A stretch of DNA of 64,000 nt from Pseudorhizobium banfieldiae (lineage in GTDB: Bacteria > Pseudomonadota > Alphaproteobacteria > Rhizobiales > Rhizobiaceae), in NCBI RefSeq assembly GCF_000967425.1, contig NZ_FO082820.1:3837501-3901500 (forward strand). Direction: 5' to 3'. A program made the translations under genes and the position numbers. This document shows positions 29,586 to 39,163 of this stretch, in pieces (the first letter of the stretch is position 1; each line of letters begins with the position of its first letter). The notes below the pieces were generated by a model. That model saw nothing but the letters and a program-made list of their open reading frames with translations. It was not told the DNA's origin and ran no database searches.

Positions 29586-30533
29586 ATGCCTGCCTATGTC
29601 GCCAAGCGGCTGCTTTCGGTCTTTCCCGTTCTACTCGGCCTCTCCGTCATCGTCTTCCTGGTGATGTCGATGATCCCCGGCGATCCGGCGACTGCCATAC
29701 TCGGCGCCTATGCCACCCCGGAAAATGTAGAGCGCATCAATCGTGATCTTGGGCTCGATAAGCCGTTGGTGCAGCAGTACTTCATCTGGATCGGGAATGT
29801 CCTCCAGGGAGATTTCGGTCGCTCCTTCGCCCTCAATCGTCCTGTCCTCGACGAGGTGCTGGAACGGTTCCAGGCGACGCTTGCCCTTGCCGGCGTGTCG
29901 CTCATCCTCTGCTCGGTCATCGGCCTTCTCGCAGGTGTCGTCTCGGCGGTCCGCCAGTTCGGCTGGGCCGACAGGGTGATCACCTTCCTGGTGCTCGCCG
30001 GCATATCCATGCCGTCCTTCTGGCTCGGCCTGATCCTCATTCTGCTATTCGCTGTGAAGTGGCGGTTGCTGCCGGCAAGCGGCATGTATGCGATTTATGG
30101 AGGCGGTGACCTGAAGGACCTTCTGCTCCATCTGATCCTGCCCGCAGCAACCCTTGCCGTTGTCGCCGCCGGTGTCATCGCCAGGCTGACGCGCGCTGCC
30201 ATGCTGGAGGTGCTCCGCCAGGATTTCGTGCGCACCGCGCGTGCCAAGGGGGTACCGGAACGGCAGGTCATCTACCGCCACGCCTTTCGTGCCGCGCTCG
30301 TCAGCGTCATCCCGGTCATCGGGATCCAGGCCGGCTTCGTGCTCGGCGGCGCCGTCTACATCGAAACGGTCTTCCAGTGGCCCGGGATCGGCGCCATGCT
30401 CGTCAACGCGATCTCCACGCGCGACATACTCCTGGTCCAGGGCGGGGTGCTCGTCGTCGCAGCGAGCTATGTCCTCTTCAACCTCGCGGCGGACATTCTG
30501 CAAACTATGCTTGACCCAAGGATCCGCTCATGA
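29586..30533 (+). CDS. peptide ABC transporter permease (DppB/GsiC type)
   Basis: This 315-residue inner-membrane permease has about six hydrophobic segments and the EAA region LEVLRQDFVRTARAKGVPER. The start at 29586 has GGAGG 6 nt upstream; the frame is open 16 codons further back but without a ribosome site. Its stop overlaps the next gene by 4 nt. Confidence 0.9.
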   Translation: MPAYVAKRLLSVFPVLLGLSVIVFLVMSMIPGDPATAILGAYATPENVERINRDLGLDKPLVQQYFIWIGNVLQGDFGRSFALNRPVLDEVLERFQATLALAGVSLILCSVIGLLAGVVSAVRQFGWADRVITFLVLAGISMPSFWLGLILILLFAVKWRLLPASGMYAIYGGGDLKDLLLHLILPAATLAVVAAGVIARLTRAAMLEVLRQDFVRTARAKGVPERQVIYRHAFRAALVSVIPVIGIQAGFVLGGAVYIETVFQWPGIGAMLVNAISTRDILLVQGGVLVVAASYVLFNLAADILQTMLDPRIRS

Positions 30534-32326
30534 CCGACAGTCTGATGGTGGTGCCGGCGCCGAAGGCGGGGTCGCAGCGCATTTCCTCCTGGAGCCTGCT
30601 CCTCAATAACCGACTTGCGGCCATCGGGCTGTGCCTGCTGGGGATGCTCGTGCTGGTCGCGCTCCTGGCACCGATCCTTCCGCTGCCCGATCCGAATGCG
30701 ACGGCGCCCGCGGAGCGGCTGCGACCGGTCCTCGCCGAGGGCCACTTTCTGGGCACGGACGAGTTGGGGCGCGACATCCTCAGCCGCCTCATCTGGGGCA
30801 GTCGCGTTTCCATGACCGTCGGCTTTTCGGCGACGCTGGTCGCGGCGGTGATCGGTTCGGCAATCGGCCTCGTCTCCGGCTATGCGGGCGGCCGCACCGA
30901 CAACCTAATGATGCGCGGCATCGACATGCTGATGGCCTTTCCTTACATCCTTCTGGCGCTTGCAATCGTTGCGGTGCTCGGGCCAGGGCTGATGAACGCG
31001 CTCTACGCGATCGCAGTCGTCAACATCCCCTTCTTCGCCCGCAACGTCCGGGGCGTCACCCAGGCATTGTCGCATGCGGAGTTTGTCGATGCAGCACGTC
31101 TGTCCGGCAAGGGTCATGTCTCCATCCTTTCGACCGAGATCCTCCCCAATGTCCTGCCGGTGATCGTCATCACCATGTCGACGACCGCAGGATGGATGAT
31201 CCTGGAAACGGCAGGCCTCAGCTTCCTCGGCCTCGGCGCCCAACCGCCCCAGGCGGACCTAGGCTCGATGCTCGGCGAAGGCAGGGCGCAGCTCTTCACG
31301 GCGCCGCATGTCTCCGTCGTTCCGGGGGTGATGATCTTCCTGATCGTCATCAGCTTGAACGTCCTAGGTGACGGCATCCGCGACGTGCTTGACCCACGTC
31401 TGCGATCGGGTGCGCTTCTTCGCCCGGGACCGCGCACGACAGTCGATCCCGCTCGCGCAAGGCCGCCGTCCGGCAAGCCGGATGCCGTTCTGGATGTCCA
31501 GGGGCTGGAAACAGGCTTCACCCGCAACGGGCACTATTCGGCCGCAGTTAAGGACGTCTCGCTTCACCTTCGGCCGGGCGAGTGCCTGGGATTGATCGGC
31601 GAGAGCGGGTCGGGCAAGAGCGTGACGGCACTGTCTGTCATGGGGCTCGTGAATTCTCCGCCCGGAATCATTCGCAACGGCGCAATCTACCTCCATGGGG
31701 AGGACGTCCTCGCCATGCCGGAGACGAAGCTGATTGCCTGCAGTGGAAGCCGGGTTGCCTATATCTTCCAGGATCCGCTGACGACGCTGCATCCGATGCA
31801 TCCCATCGGCCGGCAGGTGGAGGAGGCGATCGCCGCCCATCAGAGGCTGGACCGCCGTTCCCTTCAGGAGCGCAGCATCGCGCTTCTCGAGCGGGTCGGC
31901 ATTCCGGAGGCCGGCGAGCGGGCAAGGCATTTCCCCCATCAGCTTTCCGGCGGGCAGCGCCAGCGGGTCGGCATTGCCATGGCGCTCGCGAATGATCCGG
32001 ATGTCATCATTGCCGACGAGCCGACCACGGCGCTGGATGTCACGGTCCAGGCGCAGATCCTCGATCTGCTAAGGGACCTGCAGAAGGAAAGGCGCATGGC
32101 GCTTCTGTTCATCACCCATGATTTCGGCGTGGTGGCGGAGATATGCGACCGCGTCGCCGTGATGAAGGACGGTGCGGTGGTGGAGATGGGCGAAACACGG
32201 GCCTTGCTGGCCAATCCCCAGCACGATTACACGAAGCGGCTGATCGCCTGCGTTCCGGAGATCGGGCAGGGAAAGACCTTCCTGGAACGCGTATCGGTAC
32301 TCTTCCGGCCGGAGAACCGCGCATGA
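30530..32326 (+). CDS. fused peptide ABC transporter permease-ATPase (DppC-DppD fusion)
   Basis: This 598-residue fusion joins two proteins that are usually separate. Residues 1-292 are a DppC-type permease (EAA region [20 protein letters not shown]), and residues about 320-598 are a DppD-type ATPase. Walker A GESGSGKS is at 357-364, followed by signature [14 protein letters not shown] and Walker [13 protein letters not shown]. The linker is about 25 residues, Arg/Pro-rich. The oligopeptide-type C-terminal extension is present. It overlaps both neighbours by 4 nt. There is no sign of a lost stop codon, so the fusion looks stable. Confidence 0.9.
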   Translation: MTDSLMVVPAPKAGSQRISSWSLLLNNRLAAIGLCLLGMLVLVALLAPILPLPDPNATAPAERLRPVLAEGHFLGTDELGRDILSRLIWGSRVSMTVGFSATLVAAVIGSAIGLVSGYAGGRTDNLMMRGIDMLMAFPYILLALAIVAVLGPGLMNALYAIAVVNIPFFARNVRGVTQALSHAEFVDAARLSGKGHVSILSTEILPNVLPVIVITMSTTAGWMILETAGLSFLGLGAQPPQADLGSMLGEGRAQLFTAPHVSVVPGVMIFLIVISLNVLGDGIRDVLDPRLRSGALLRPGPRTTVDPARARPPSGKPDAVLDVQGLETGFTRNGHYSAAVKDVSLHLRPGECLGLIGESGSGKSVTALSVMGLVNSPPGIIRNGAIYLHGEDVLAMPETKLIACSGSRVAYIFQDPLTTLHPMHPIGRQVEEAIAAHQRLDRRSLQERSIALLERVGIPEAGERARHFPHQLSGGQRQRVGIAMALANDPDVIIADEPTTALDVTVQAQILDLLRDLQKERRMALLFITHDFGVVAEICDRVAVMKDGAVVEMGETRALLANPQHDYTKRLIACVPEIGQGKTFLERVSVLFRPENRA

Positions 32327-33126
32327 CGGAGAAGGCGCTCGAGGTTCGCCACCTGATCAAGACCTTCGGAGGCGGTCGTTCGCTGTTCGGCGGCAGGCGC
32401 CACATGGTGACGGCGGTGGACCGTGTCTCGCTCGCGCTGCGGAGCGGAGAGACGCTTGCGGTTGTGGGCGAAAGCGGCTCGGGCAAGAGCACGCTCGCCC
32501 GTATGCTGGTTGGGCTCGAACAGCCGACCGCGGGCGACATGATGATTGCGGGTCAAGACGCGGGTAAATTGCGTCGGCAGGGTGCGCGCGCCTTCGGTAA
32601 GGTTGTCCAATACGTCTTCCAGGACCCGGTCGCCTCGCTCAACCCGCGCAAGACGATCGGCGAGATCCTGGAGACGCCGTTGAAACTGCTGAGCGGCTAC
32701 GGCGCAGACAAGCGGCGGGCGCGGATGGCGGACCTCATGGATGCGGTCCAGATGCCGGCCGACACCCTGAGCCGCTATCCTCACGAGTTCTCGGGCGGAC
32801 AGGCGCAGCGTATCGCCATTGCACGGTCGCTCGCGGCCGAGGCGCAGATCCTCATCCTGGACGAGCCGGTCAGCGCCCTCGATGTCTCTGTGCAGGCGCA
32901 GGTCCTGCTGCTCCTGCAGGAGTTGAAGCAGAAGTTCGGCCTGTCCTACCTGTTCATCAGCCACGACCTCGCGGTGGTGGAGGCGATAGCCGACCGGGTC
33001 GCCGTCATGCGCTCGGGACGGGTGGTGGAACAGGGGCCCGTGGAGGCCCTGTTCGGCAGCCCGCAGGATGCCTACACCCGGCAGTTGATCGGCAGCGCCC
33101 CGAGGATGCGCAGGACCGACCCCTGA
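32323..33126 (+). CDS. peptide ABC transporter ATP-binding protein (DppF type)
   Basis: This 267-residue cytoplasmic ATPase is partner to the fused ATPase. It has Walker A GESGSGKS at residues 49-56, signature FSGGQAQRIAIARS and Walker B ILILDEPVSALD. The start ATGA overlaps the previous stop, so longer extensions upstream are excluded. It ends 53 nt from the converging gamma-glutamyltransferase gene. Confidence 0.9.
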   Translation: MTEKALEVRHLIKTFGGGRSLFGGRRHMVTAVDRVSLALRSGETLAVVGESGSGKSTLARMLVGLEQPTAGDMMIAGQDAGKLRRQGARAFGKVVQYVFQDPVASLNPRKTIGEILETPLKLLSGYGADKRRARMADLMDAVQMPADTLSRYPHEFSGGQAQRIAIARSLAAEAQILILDEPVSALDVSVQAQVLLLLQELKQKFGLSYLFISHDLAVVEAIADRVAVMRSGRVVEQGPVEALFGSPQDAYTRQLIGSAPRMRRTDP

Positions 33127-33179
33127 GGCCTCAGGCAACTGTGTTACCGCGGTTGTGCTGGTGAAGTCGTCCGCGTCGA

Positions 33180-34964
33180 CTATCTTCCTACGGCATAGGC
33201 CTGCATCAGCCGTGGTGTCGCCGCTGCGCGAAGGAGCCCGTCCGCATCACGCCTTGCAGCCGTCAGGCGTCCCACCGTCCACGGGTCGGCTGCGGTGACC
33301 TTGTGACCGCGGCGCCGCAACTCGTCGAGGACATCCGCGCCGATATTGCGTTCGACCATGATCCCGCCCGGCGAACTCGTGCGCGGATAGAAGGAGCCTG
33401 GGAAGTGCGACGTGTGGAAGAGAGGCGTGTCGATCGCCGCCTGCAGGTTTTTTCCGTGATGCACATAGCGGAGGAAGAATGGCAGCTGCCACTGATCCTG
33501 CTGGTCTCCGCCGGGAGTGCCGAAAGCAAGGGTGGGCCGTCCTTCGTGAAGGGCGAGCGACGGCGTAAGGGTCGTGCGCGGCCGCTTGCCGGGCGCAAGC
33601 GATGTCGGCAGGCCGGGTTTCAGCCAGAACATCTGCGCGCGCGAATTCAGGGCGAAGCCGAGGCCGGGGACGATCGGTGACGACTGCAGCCAGCCACCGG
33701 ATGGCGTCGTCGAGACCATGTTGCCCCACCGGTCGATGACGTCGATGTGGACGGTGTCGCCCCGCTTCTCCGACAGGTGTGCCATGGTCGGCTCGTAGAC
33801 GGCGCCCTTGCCGCTCATCTCGTCGAGCATGGCAAGCGTGAGGTCGTATTGACTTTCGTAGCCGGGAACGCGCCCCGGGCGCAGTTCATGTGACGCCTGC
33901 GCCCCGATCAGCTTGCGGCGCTCGCGGTTGTAAGCGTCCGACAGCAGATGGTCGATCGGCACTGGGGAGAAGTTGACGTCGCCGTAGTAGACTTCCCGGT
34001 CGGCGAAGGCGAGCTTCATCGCTTCCACCAGGGTGTGCACGAAATCGGGGCCGGCCGGATCCATCGACGCGATGTCGAAATCCTTCAACAGTGCCAGCGA
34101 CTGCAGCAGCACCGGGCCCTGTCCCCATGCGGCGGTCTTGGCGATCGTCCAATCGTGGTAGTCGTAGGTCTGAGGCTCCTCGATGGTTGCTTCCCAGCCT
34201 GCCATGTCCTCCGCCGTCAGGACTCCTTTGTGACGTTGCCCGCTGGCGTCCATCACCTCTGCGGTCTCCAGGTATCGGCCGATCGCTTCCGCGACGAAGC
34301 CGCGATAGAAGGCGTCGCGCGCCGCCTGGACCTGCTCCTCGCGACCTGACCTGGATTCCGCTTCGGCAATGATGCGCTTCCAGGTCTCGGCGAGCACCGG
34401 GTTCCGGAAGTTGGAGAGAGGCTCGGGAGCCGAGCCGCGCGGCAGCCAGGTCTGGTAGGATGTCGGCCACTCCTTCTCGAAGAATGTTGCCATGCCCGTG
34501 ATCGTCGCGGAGACGCGCGCCAGTACGGGATGCCCGTGCTCGGCGTAGTAGATGGCGGGTTCCAGCACGTCGCGGACTGACATGGTGCCATAGTCGCGAA
34601 GCATCAGCATCCAGCCGTCGAACGCGCCGGGGATGACCGTCGCGAGCAGTCCGTCGCCGGGGATCAGCCGCAGCCCTTCTGCGGTGTAGTGCTCGATCGT
34701 GGCCCTTCTCGGCGCGGGCCCCTGGGCGCATATGACCTCGATCCTGTCGCGCTTCTTCGAATAAATGACGGCCGGCATGTCTCCGCCGGGTCCGCACAGG
34801 TGCGGCTCGACGACCTGCAGCACGAAACCGGCCGCCGCAGCCGCATCGAATGCATTGCCGCCCTTCTCGAGGATGCTCATGCCGACCGCAGAGGCAATCC
34901 AGTGGGTCGAGGTGAAGACGCCGAAGGTGCCGAGAATTTCGGGACGGGTGGTGAATTCGGTCAT
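33180..34964 (-). CDS. gamma-glutamyltransferase family protein, cytosolic
   Basis: This is a 594-residue Ntn-hydrolase-fold gamma-glutamyltranspeptidase-like protein. The catalytic threonine that would become the N-terminus of the small subunit fits RGDTVHIDVIDRWGN (Thr404). The glycine-rich GKRPRTTLTPSLAL and FGTPGGDQQDQW segments of the small subunit are present. No signal peptide is seen, so it acts in the cytosol, unlike classic periplasmic GGT. It converges with the peptide ABC operon, so it may split imported gamma-glutamyl peptides. Other members of this family act on other amides, so the substrate is open. Confidence 0.8.
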   Translation of the reverse strand: MTEFTTRPEILGTFGVFTSTHWIASAVGMSILEKGGNAFDAAAAAGFVLQVVEPHLCGPGGDMPAVIYSKKRDRIEVICAQGPAPRRATIEHYTAEGLRLIPGDGLLATVIPGAFDGWMLMLRDYGTMSVRDVLEPAIYYAEHGHPVLARVSATITGMATFFEKEWPTSYQTWLPRGSAPEPLSNFRNPVLAETWKRIIAEAESRSGREEQVQAARDAFYRGFVAEAIGRYLETAEVMDASGQRHKGVLTAEDMAGWEATIEEPQTYDYHDWTIAKTAAWGQGPVLLQSLALLKDFDIASMDPAGPDFVHTLVEAMKLAFADREVYYGDVNFSPVPIDHLLSDAYNRERRKLIGAQASHELRPGRVPGYESQYDLTLAMLDEMSGKGAVYEPTMAHLSEKRGDTVHIDVIDRWGNMVSTTPSGGWLQSSPIVPGLGFALNSRAQMFWLKPGLPTSLAPGKRPRTTLTPSLALHEGRPTLAFGTPGGDQQDQWQLPFFLRYVHHGKNLQAAIDTPLFHTSHFPGSFYPRTSSPGGIMVERNIGADVLDELRRRGHKVTAADPWTVGRLTAARRDADGLLRAAATPRLMQAYAVGR

Positions 34965-35151
34965 GTCATGAAGTCCTTGTGTCTGTCATGCCTCGCGCGG
35001 ATCGAGCGCATTGTGCAGCCCGTCACGACCGACTTTGAAGCCACAGACTTCGACGTCAACCTATTTCGTGCGGTGTTGGTAACGCGGGCGCGCCGTCCGC
35101 CCCTCCGGCGGCCCGCGGCAGCACGCCTTGCCACCCGTGCAAGCACGCAGG

Positions 35152-36237
35152 CTAGGCCTCGATCTCCACGTCGCCCATCGGGCGGGAGCAGCAGGCGAGG
35201 ATGAAGCCATCATCGATCTCGTCGTCGAGGATGCCGCCATTGTGATTCATCTCGACCTCGCCGGCGAGCTTGCGAACCTTGCAGGTGCCGCAGAGGCCGG
35301 ATTCGCATGCTGCGGCGACACGTACTCCCGCGGCGCGCGCCGCCTGCAGGATCGTGTGGCCCGGCTCGCAGGCGCCCTCCTTGCCAGAGGCCGAGAAGAA
35401 GATCCTGGTCGGCTCCACACCGCCATGGTGGTCGACGGTGGCGTTCGGCGGTGGCGGCGCAACCGGGTGAAATGTCTCCTCGTGATAATTGGCCATGTCG
35501 AAGCCCGCCCCCGACAGCGACTCGCGAACGGTCGCCATGAATGGCTCAGGCCCGCAGCAGAAGACGGTGCGGTCGAGGAAATCGGGCGCCAGCAGCGCGA
35601 TCTTTGCCTTGTCGATACGCCCCTTCAGTCCCGACCACAGCTGTCCGCGCGACAACTGCTCGACGATCAGGCCGAGCGTGAACTGCGGCATGTCGCGAGC
35701 CCGCGCCTCCAGCTCCCAGCGAAAGATGATGTCGTCGGGCGAGCGGGCGCAATGGAGGAAGGTGATGTCGCTGTCGGGCGACCGGTCGCCAAGGTCACGC
35801 GTCATCGACATCATCGGCGTAATGCCGGACCCGGCGGAGAGGAAGAGATATCTGTCGCCCTGATGGCGGGCATAGGAGAAGTCGCCCTGTGGCCCGAGGG
35901 CCTTCAGCGCCATGCCCGGCCGCAGATTGTCGAACATCCACCGCGTGCCGAGCGATCCCTTCTGTGCCTTCACGGTGACTGAAACCGTGTACGGCCGAGA
36001 GGGACTGGAGGACAGCGTGTAGGTCCGCATCAGTGGCTCCGGTCTCGCAGGGATCTCCAGGGTCACGAATTGCCCGGGGAGGTAGCGGAACCAGACGCCC
36101 GGCCGGTCGGGCCGGAAGGTGAAGGTCATCACGTCGGGAGCTTCCGGCGTCACGGCGACGCATTCCAGCCGGTGTTCCCGGTCCGACCAAGGGTGCATCT
36201 CGTCGATGTGGCGATAGGTCGGCTGCACCATGTTCAT
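35152..36237 (-). CDS. gbcB: Rieske oxygenase reductase, glycine-betaine monooxygenase type (GbcB-like)
   Basis: This 361-residue flavin/iron-sulfur reductase has an N-terminal FAD domain (with RTYTLSSSP), an NAD domain (LFLSAGSGITPMMSM) and a C-terminal plant-type 2Fe-2S ferredoxin (CESGLCGTCKVR and a final Cys in FILACCSRP). It passes electrons from NAD(P)H to the oxygenase partner. The start at 36237 lies 1 nt after the gbcA stop; a start at 36270 inside gbcA is less likely. Stachydrine or carnitine demethylase reductases look alike, so the betaine assignment is moderate. Confidence 0.78.
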   Translation of the reverse strand: MNMVQPTYRHIDEMHPWSDREHRLECVAVTPEAPDVMTFTFRPDRPGVWFRYLPGQFVTLEIPARPEPLMRTYTLSSSPSRPYTVSVTVKAQKGSLGTRWMFDNLRPGMALKALGPQGDFSYARHQGDRYLFLSAGSGITPMMSMTRDLGDRSPDSDITFLHCARSPDDIIFRWELEARARDMPQFTLGLIVEQLSRGQLWSGLKGRIDKAKIALLAPDFLDRTVFCCGPEPFMATVRESLSGAGFDMANYHEETFHPVAPPPPNATVDHHGGVEPTRIFFSASGKEGACEPGHTILQAARAAGVRVAAACESGLCGTCKVRKLAGEVEMNHNGGILDDEIDDGFILACCSRPMGDVEIEA

Positions 36238-36238
36238 C

Positions 36239-37483
36239 TCATGCCACCGCCGAAAGCGGCGCCGCCCCACCCTGCAGGCGGTTTGTCATGAAGGTCGTGT
36301 ACCATTCGACGAACTGCATGACCCCGCCCTCGTGCTCGGGCGAATAGGGACCGGGCTCGTAGGCGGGTGAGCGGATGCCGAAGGCATTCTCCTCGACGAT
36401 CCGCCGGTCCTGGTCGTTCGTCATGTTCCAGACATGCGTCAGTTCATCGAGATCGTAATCCACTCCCTCGACTGCATCCCTGTGCACGAGCCACGTCGTC
36501 GTGACCGCCGTCTCCTCCGCCGATAGCGGCAGGACGCGGAAGGAGATCGCGTGGTCGACGAGGATGTGGTTCCAGGTCGTCGGATAGTGGAAGAGCAGCA
36601 TGGTCCCGATATGCGAGGTCATCACTTCGTCCGATAAGGGCCGGCGGACGGCTCTCCTGCCCGTCATCGTGTAGCTTTCAGCATCCTGGATCAGCGGCAT
36701 GCGGGCGGTGCGAAACTGGCCCGAAGGGTCGATCCGGAATTCGCTCGGCAGCCCGGCCGCCTCGCAGCGTGCCCAATGCTCTGCAATGACCGGATCGTCC
36801 TTGGCCCCCTGGACGCCAGTGGCGCTCGGTGCCTCCGGATAGGTGCGGCAGAGTTCCGGATGGTTGCTGGCGCAGTGGTAGCATTCCCGGTTGTTTTCCC
36901 AGACGAGCTTCCAGTTGCCCTTTTCGATGATCGTGTTGCGATGGGCGACCTTGGCCTCCCACAGCCGGTGCGGCTTCATGTAGGGCTCAATCGAAGCGCG
37001 TACCGGTGCAAAATCGGTGGGCGTTGCGGCGAGGCAGATGAAGATATAGCCGGCGACGCTCTCGCAGGGGACGGGCTTCATCCCGAACTGTGCCTTGTCG
37101 AAGTCCTCGCCCATCTGCCGCGCGAAGACCAGCGAGCCATCGAGATCGTAGGTCCACTGGTGATAGGGGCAGACGAGCCGTGCAGATGCCCCGCGTTCCT
37201 GCGTGCAGACGCGATGGCCGCGATGGCGACAGGTGTTGTGGAATGCACGGATGACGCCGTCCTTGCCCCTGACGATCACGACGGGATAGTCGCCGACCTG
37301 GACGGTGAAGTAGTTGCCGGCGCGGGGAATTTCGCAATCATGGCCGATGAACAGCCAGTCCTTGTACCAGATCTCCTCGAGATCGACCCGATGGAAATCG
37401 GGATCGATATAGAAGGGCTGTTCAAGGCTGAATCCGTCGGCTCGCGCCTTGAGCCGGCGAAGCATGTCGTCGCGCACATCCAT
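36239..37483 (-). CDS. gbcA: Rieske oxygenase alpha subunit, glycine-betaine demethylase type (GbcA-like)
   Basis: This 414-residue Rieske non-heme iron oxygenase has Rieske ligands Cys85-x-His87 and Cys105-x2-His108 (CRHRGHRV and CPYHQW) and the catalytic iron site ECYHCASNH near 200. Members of this subgroup oxidatively demethylate quaternary ammonium compounds; glycine betaine to dimethylglycine is the best guess, with stachydrine or carnitine as alternatives. AAGGGA lies 8 nt before the ATG at 37483; an ATG at 37492 is too close to it. It is coupled to the reductase gene. Confidence 0.8.
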   Translation of the reverse strand: MDVRDDMLRRLKARADGFSLEQPFYIDPDFHRVDLEEIWYKDWLFIGHDCEIPRAGNYFTVQVGDYPVVIVRGKDGVIRAFHNTCRHRGHRVCTQERGASARLVCPYHQWTYDLDGSLVFARQMGEDFDKAQFGMKPVPCESVAGYIFICLAATPTDFAPVRASIEPYMKPHRLWEAKVAHRNTIIEKGNWKLVWENNRECYHCASNHPELCRTYPEAPSATGVQGAKDDPVIAEHWARCEAAGLPSEFRIDPSGQFRTARMPLIQDAESYTMTGRRAVRRPLSDEVMTSHIGTMLLFHYPTTWNHILVDHAISFRVLPLSAEETAVTTTWLVHRDAVEGVDYDLDELTHVWNMTNDQDRRIVEENAFGIRSPAYEPGPYSPEHEGGVMQFVEWYTTFMTNRLQGGAAPLSAVA

Positions 37484-37839
37484 GTTCTTCATCCCTTTGC
37501 GGGACCGTTGGATGGCTTAGCTGCGCATCGGTCGCCTGTTGGCGCCGTCGCCCGATCGCCCACCGCAACAAGTCGCTCCGTATCGACTTTGGGCCGGTCA
37601 TTCTCCGTTCGATGCAACAACTGGTGCGGCGCCGAACACCTGCAGGCTAGCAGAGGAGGAGCCGTCCCGAGATGTTCTTTCGCGACATCGCGACTGCGCA
37701 AACGGAACAGTCGGACAGGACACGATTTCCTCTCCGGTTCCGGCTCATCCTGTGGTATCGGCAAGGCGGTCGCCACGGAGGATGAGGATCGATCCTTCTG
37801 ATCCCGTCCGGAATGCGCGACATCAACTGGAGGATCAGC
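37484..37839. promoter_or_regulatory. divergent spacer between gbcA and the MetE-like gene
   Basis: No gene is seen in these 356 bases. The spacer must hold both promoters. Visible dyads are TCGCGA repeated at 37680-37685 and 37688-37693, and the palindrome GGATCGATCC (37786-37795), 45 bp before the MetE-like start. No riboswitch was recognised. Confidence 0.4.
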
Positions 37840-38934
37840 ATGCCGACACCACCTTTCCGCGCCGACCATGTCGGCAGTCTTCTTCGCCCGCGCCCGATTG
37901 CCGAGGCACGCGCCGCCCGCGCCGATGCGGCGACCCTGCGCGCCATCGAAGACGCGGAGATCCCGAAACTCATCAAGATGCAGGAAGAGGTCGGCCTGAA
38001 GGTTGTCACCGACGGTGAAGCGCGTCGCGCCTTCTGGCATTTCGATTTCATGGGCATGCTTGACGGCATGGACATGGAGACCCGCGGAGAGGGCGTGCAG
38101 TTCCATGGCACGCAGATCCCGCCGGTGCATCCGGTGATCAACGGCAAGCTCGGCTTCCCGAAGGACCACCCGATGCTCGAACACTTCACCTTCGTGAAAG
38201 ACCACACCAGTGTCTGCCCGAAGATTTCCATTCCCGGTCCGTCCTGCGTGCATTTCCGCACCGACCCGGCCGACGTCCGTCCTGCCGAATACAAGGATCC
38301 CGACGTGCTCTTTGCGGATATCGCCGAGACCTATCGTCAGGCCGTTGCCGCCTATTACGCGGCCGGCTGCCGCTACCTGCAGCTCGACGATATCTTCTTC
38401 GCCTATCTCGGGGACCCGAAGCAGCGCGAGCAGCGCAAGGCCATGGGGCAGGATCCCGACTGGTTGATCGACCGCTATGCCTGGATGCTGGAAGAGGCGA
38501 TCAAGGATCGTCCGTCCGACATGGTCATCGGCATGCACATGTGCCGCGGCAATTTCCGCTCAACCTTTGCTGCCACCGGCGGCTACGACGCAGCGGCCGA
38601 CGCCATCTTCAACAAGACCAGCGTCGATATCTATTTCATGGAATACGATACCGACCGCGCCGGCGGGCTGGAGCCGCTGAAGCTCCTGCCGAAGGGCAAG
38701 AAGCGAATCATGGCTGGTTTCATCACTACGAAGACGGCGGAACTGGAATCGATCGACTGGCTGCGCAAGCAGTTCGAGGCGGCCTCCCAGTACGTGGACA
38801 TGGATCAGCTGGGAATTGCCCCGCAGTGCGGCTTCGCATCGACCGAGCACGGCAATGCGATCACCGAGGAAGACCAGCGGCGCAAGCTCGAGCTCGTCGT
38901 GAAGACCGCCCAGACGATCTGGGGAACAGCGTAA
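37840..38934 (+). CDS. MetE C-terminal-domain-like cobalamin-independent methyltransferase
   Basis: This 364-residue cytoplasmic protein covers only the catalytic TIM barrel of MetE. Zinc ligands fit GMHMCRGN (His233, Cys235) and APQCGFAS (Cys330), with a likely glutamate around 268. It lacks the N-terminal half of full MetE (about 750 residues), like the YxjG/core-MetE group. ATG at 37840 is preferred because GGAGGA lies 5 nt upstream. Divergence from gbcAB suggests a role in moving methyl groups during betaine or related methylated-amine use; methyl donor and acceptor are unknown. Confidence 0.8.
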   Translation: MPTPPFRADHVGSLLRPRPIAEARAARADAATLRAIEDAEIPKLIKMQEEVGLKVVTDGEARRAFWHFDFMGMLDGMDMETRGEGVQFHGTQIPPVHPVINGKLGFPKDHPMLEHFTFVKDHTSVCPKISIPGPSCVHFRTDPADVRPAEYKDPDVLFADIAETYRQAVAAYYAAGCRYLQLDDIFFAYLGDPKQREQRKAMGQDPDWLIDRYAWMLEEAIKDRPSDMVIGMHMCRGNFRSTFAATGGYDAAADAIFNKTSVDIYFMEYDTDRAGGLEPLKLLPKGKKRIMAGFITTKTAELESIDWLRKQFEAASQYVDMDQLGIAPQCGFASTEHGNAITEEDQRRKLELVVKTAQTIWGTA

Positions 38935-38947
38935 GGCTGTCCGCGAA

Positions 38948-39017
38948 GGCGGGCCCGACCTTCGAGTGCGGGCCTGCCGACCTCCGTGGCATGGAGGCAT
39001 AATAAAGTCGGCCCGCC
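38948..39017 (+). other. structured 3' region of the MetE-like gene
   Basis: GGCGGGCCCGAC (38948-38959) pairs with GTCGGCCCGCC (39007-39017) with one bulge, enclosing CCTCC-GTGGCAT-GGAGG. It starts 14 nt past the stop codon and may terminate or stabilise the transcript. No U-run follows. Confidence 0.45.
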
Positions 39018-39076
39018 TGAGCGTCGGCTTTGGACCCGGATTGACATGTCCGCATGGTTCATGAAACATGGCGGTA

Positions 39077-39163
39077 TTCCGAGGGGGGCATCGTAACGGT
39101 GCTGAGATGGCGGTGAGCCGGACCCTTGAACCTGATCCGGGTCATACCGGCGTAGGAACGGAA
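39077..39163 (+). promoter_or_regulatory. TPP riboswitch (THI box)
   Basis: The THI-box core is intact: GGGGGGC near the 5' end, GCTGAGATGG (39101-39110), ACCCTTGAACCTGATCCGGG (39122-39141) and CATACCGGCGTAGGA (39143-39157). Helix P1 closes with TTCCG (39077-39081) and CGGAA (39159-39163). It senses thiamine pyrophosphate and switches the downstream operon off when TPP is plentiful. A short hairpin near 39165-39180 (GGCC-TTTTC-GGC) may be part of the expression platform. It lies about 147 nt before the first gene. Confidence 0.93.
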
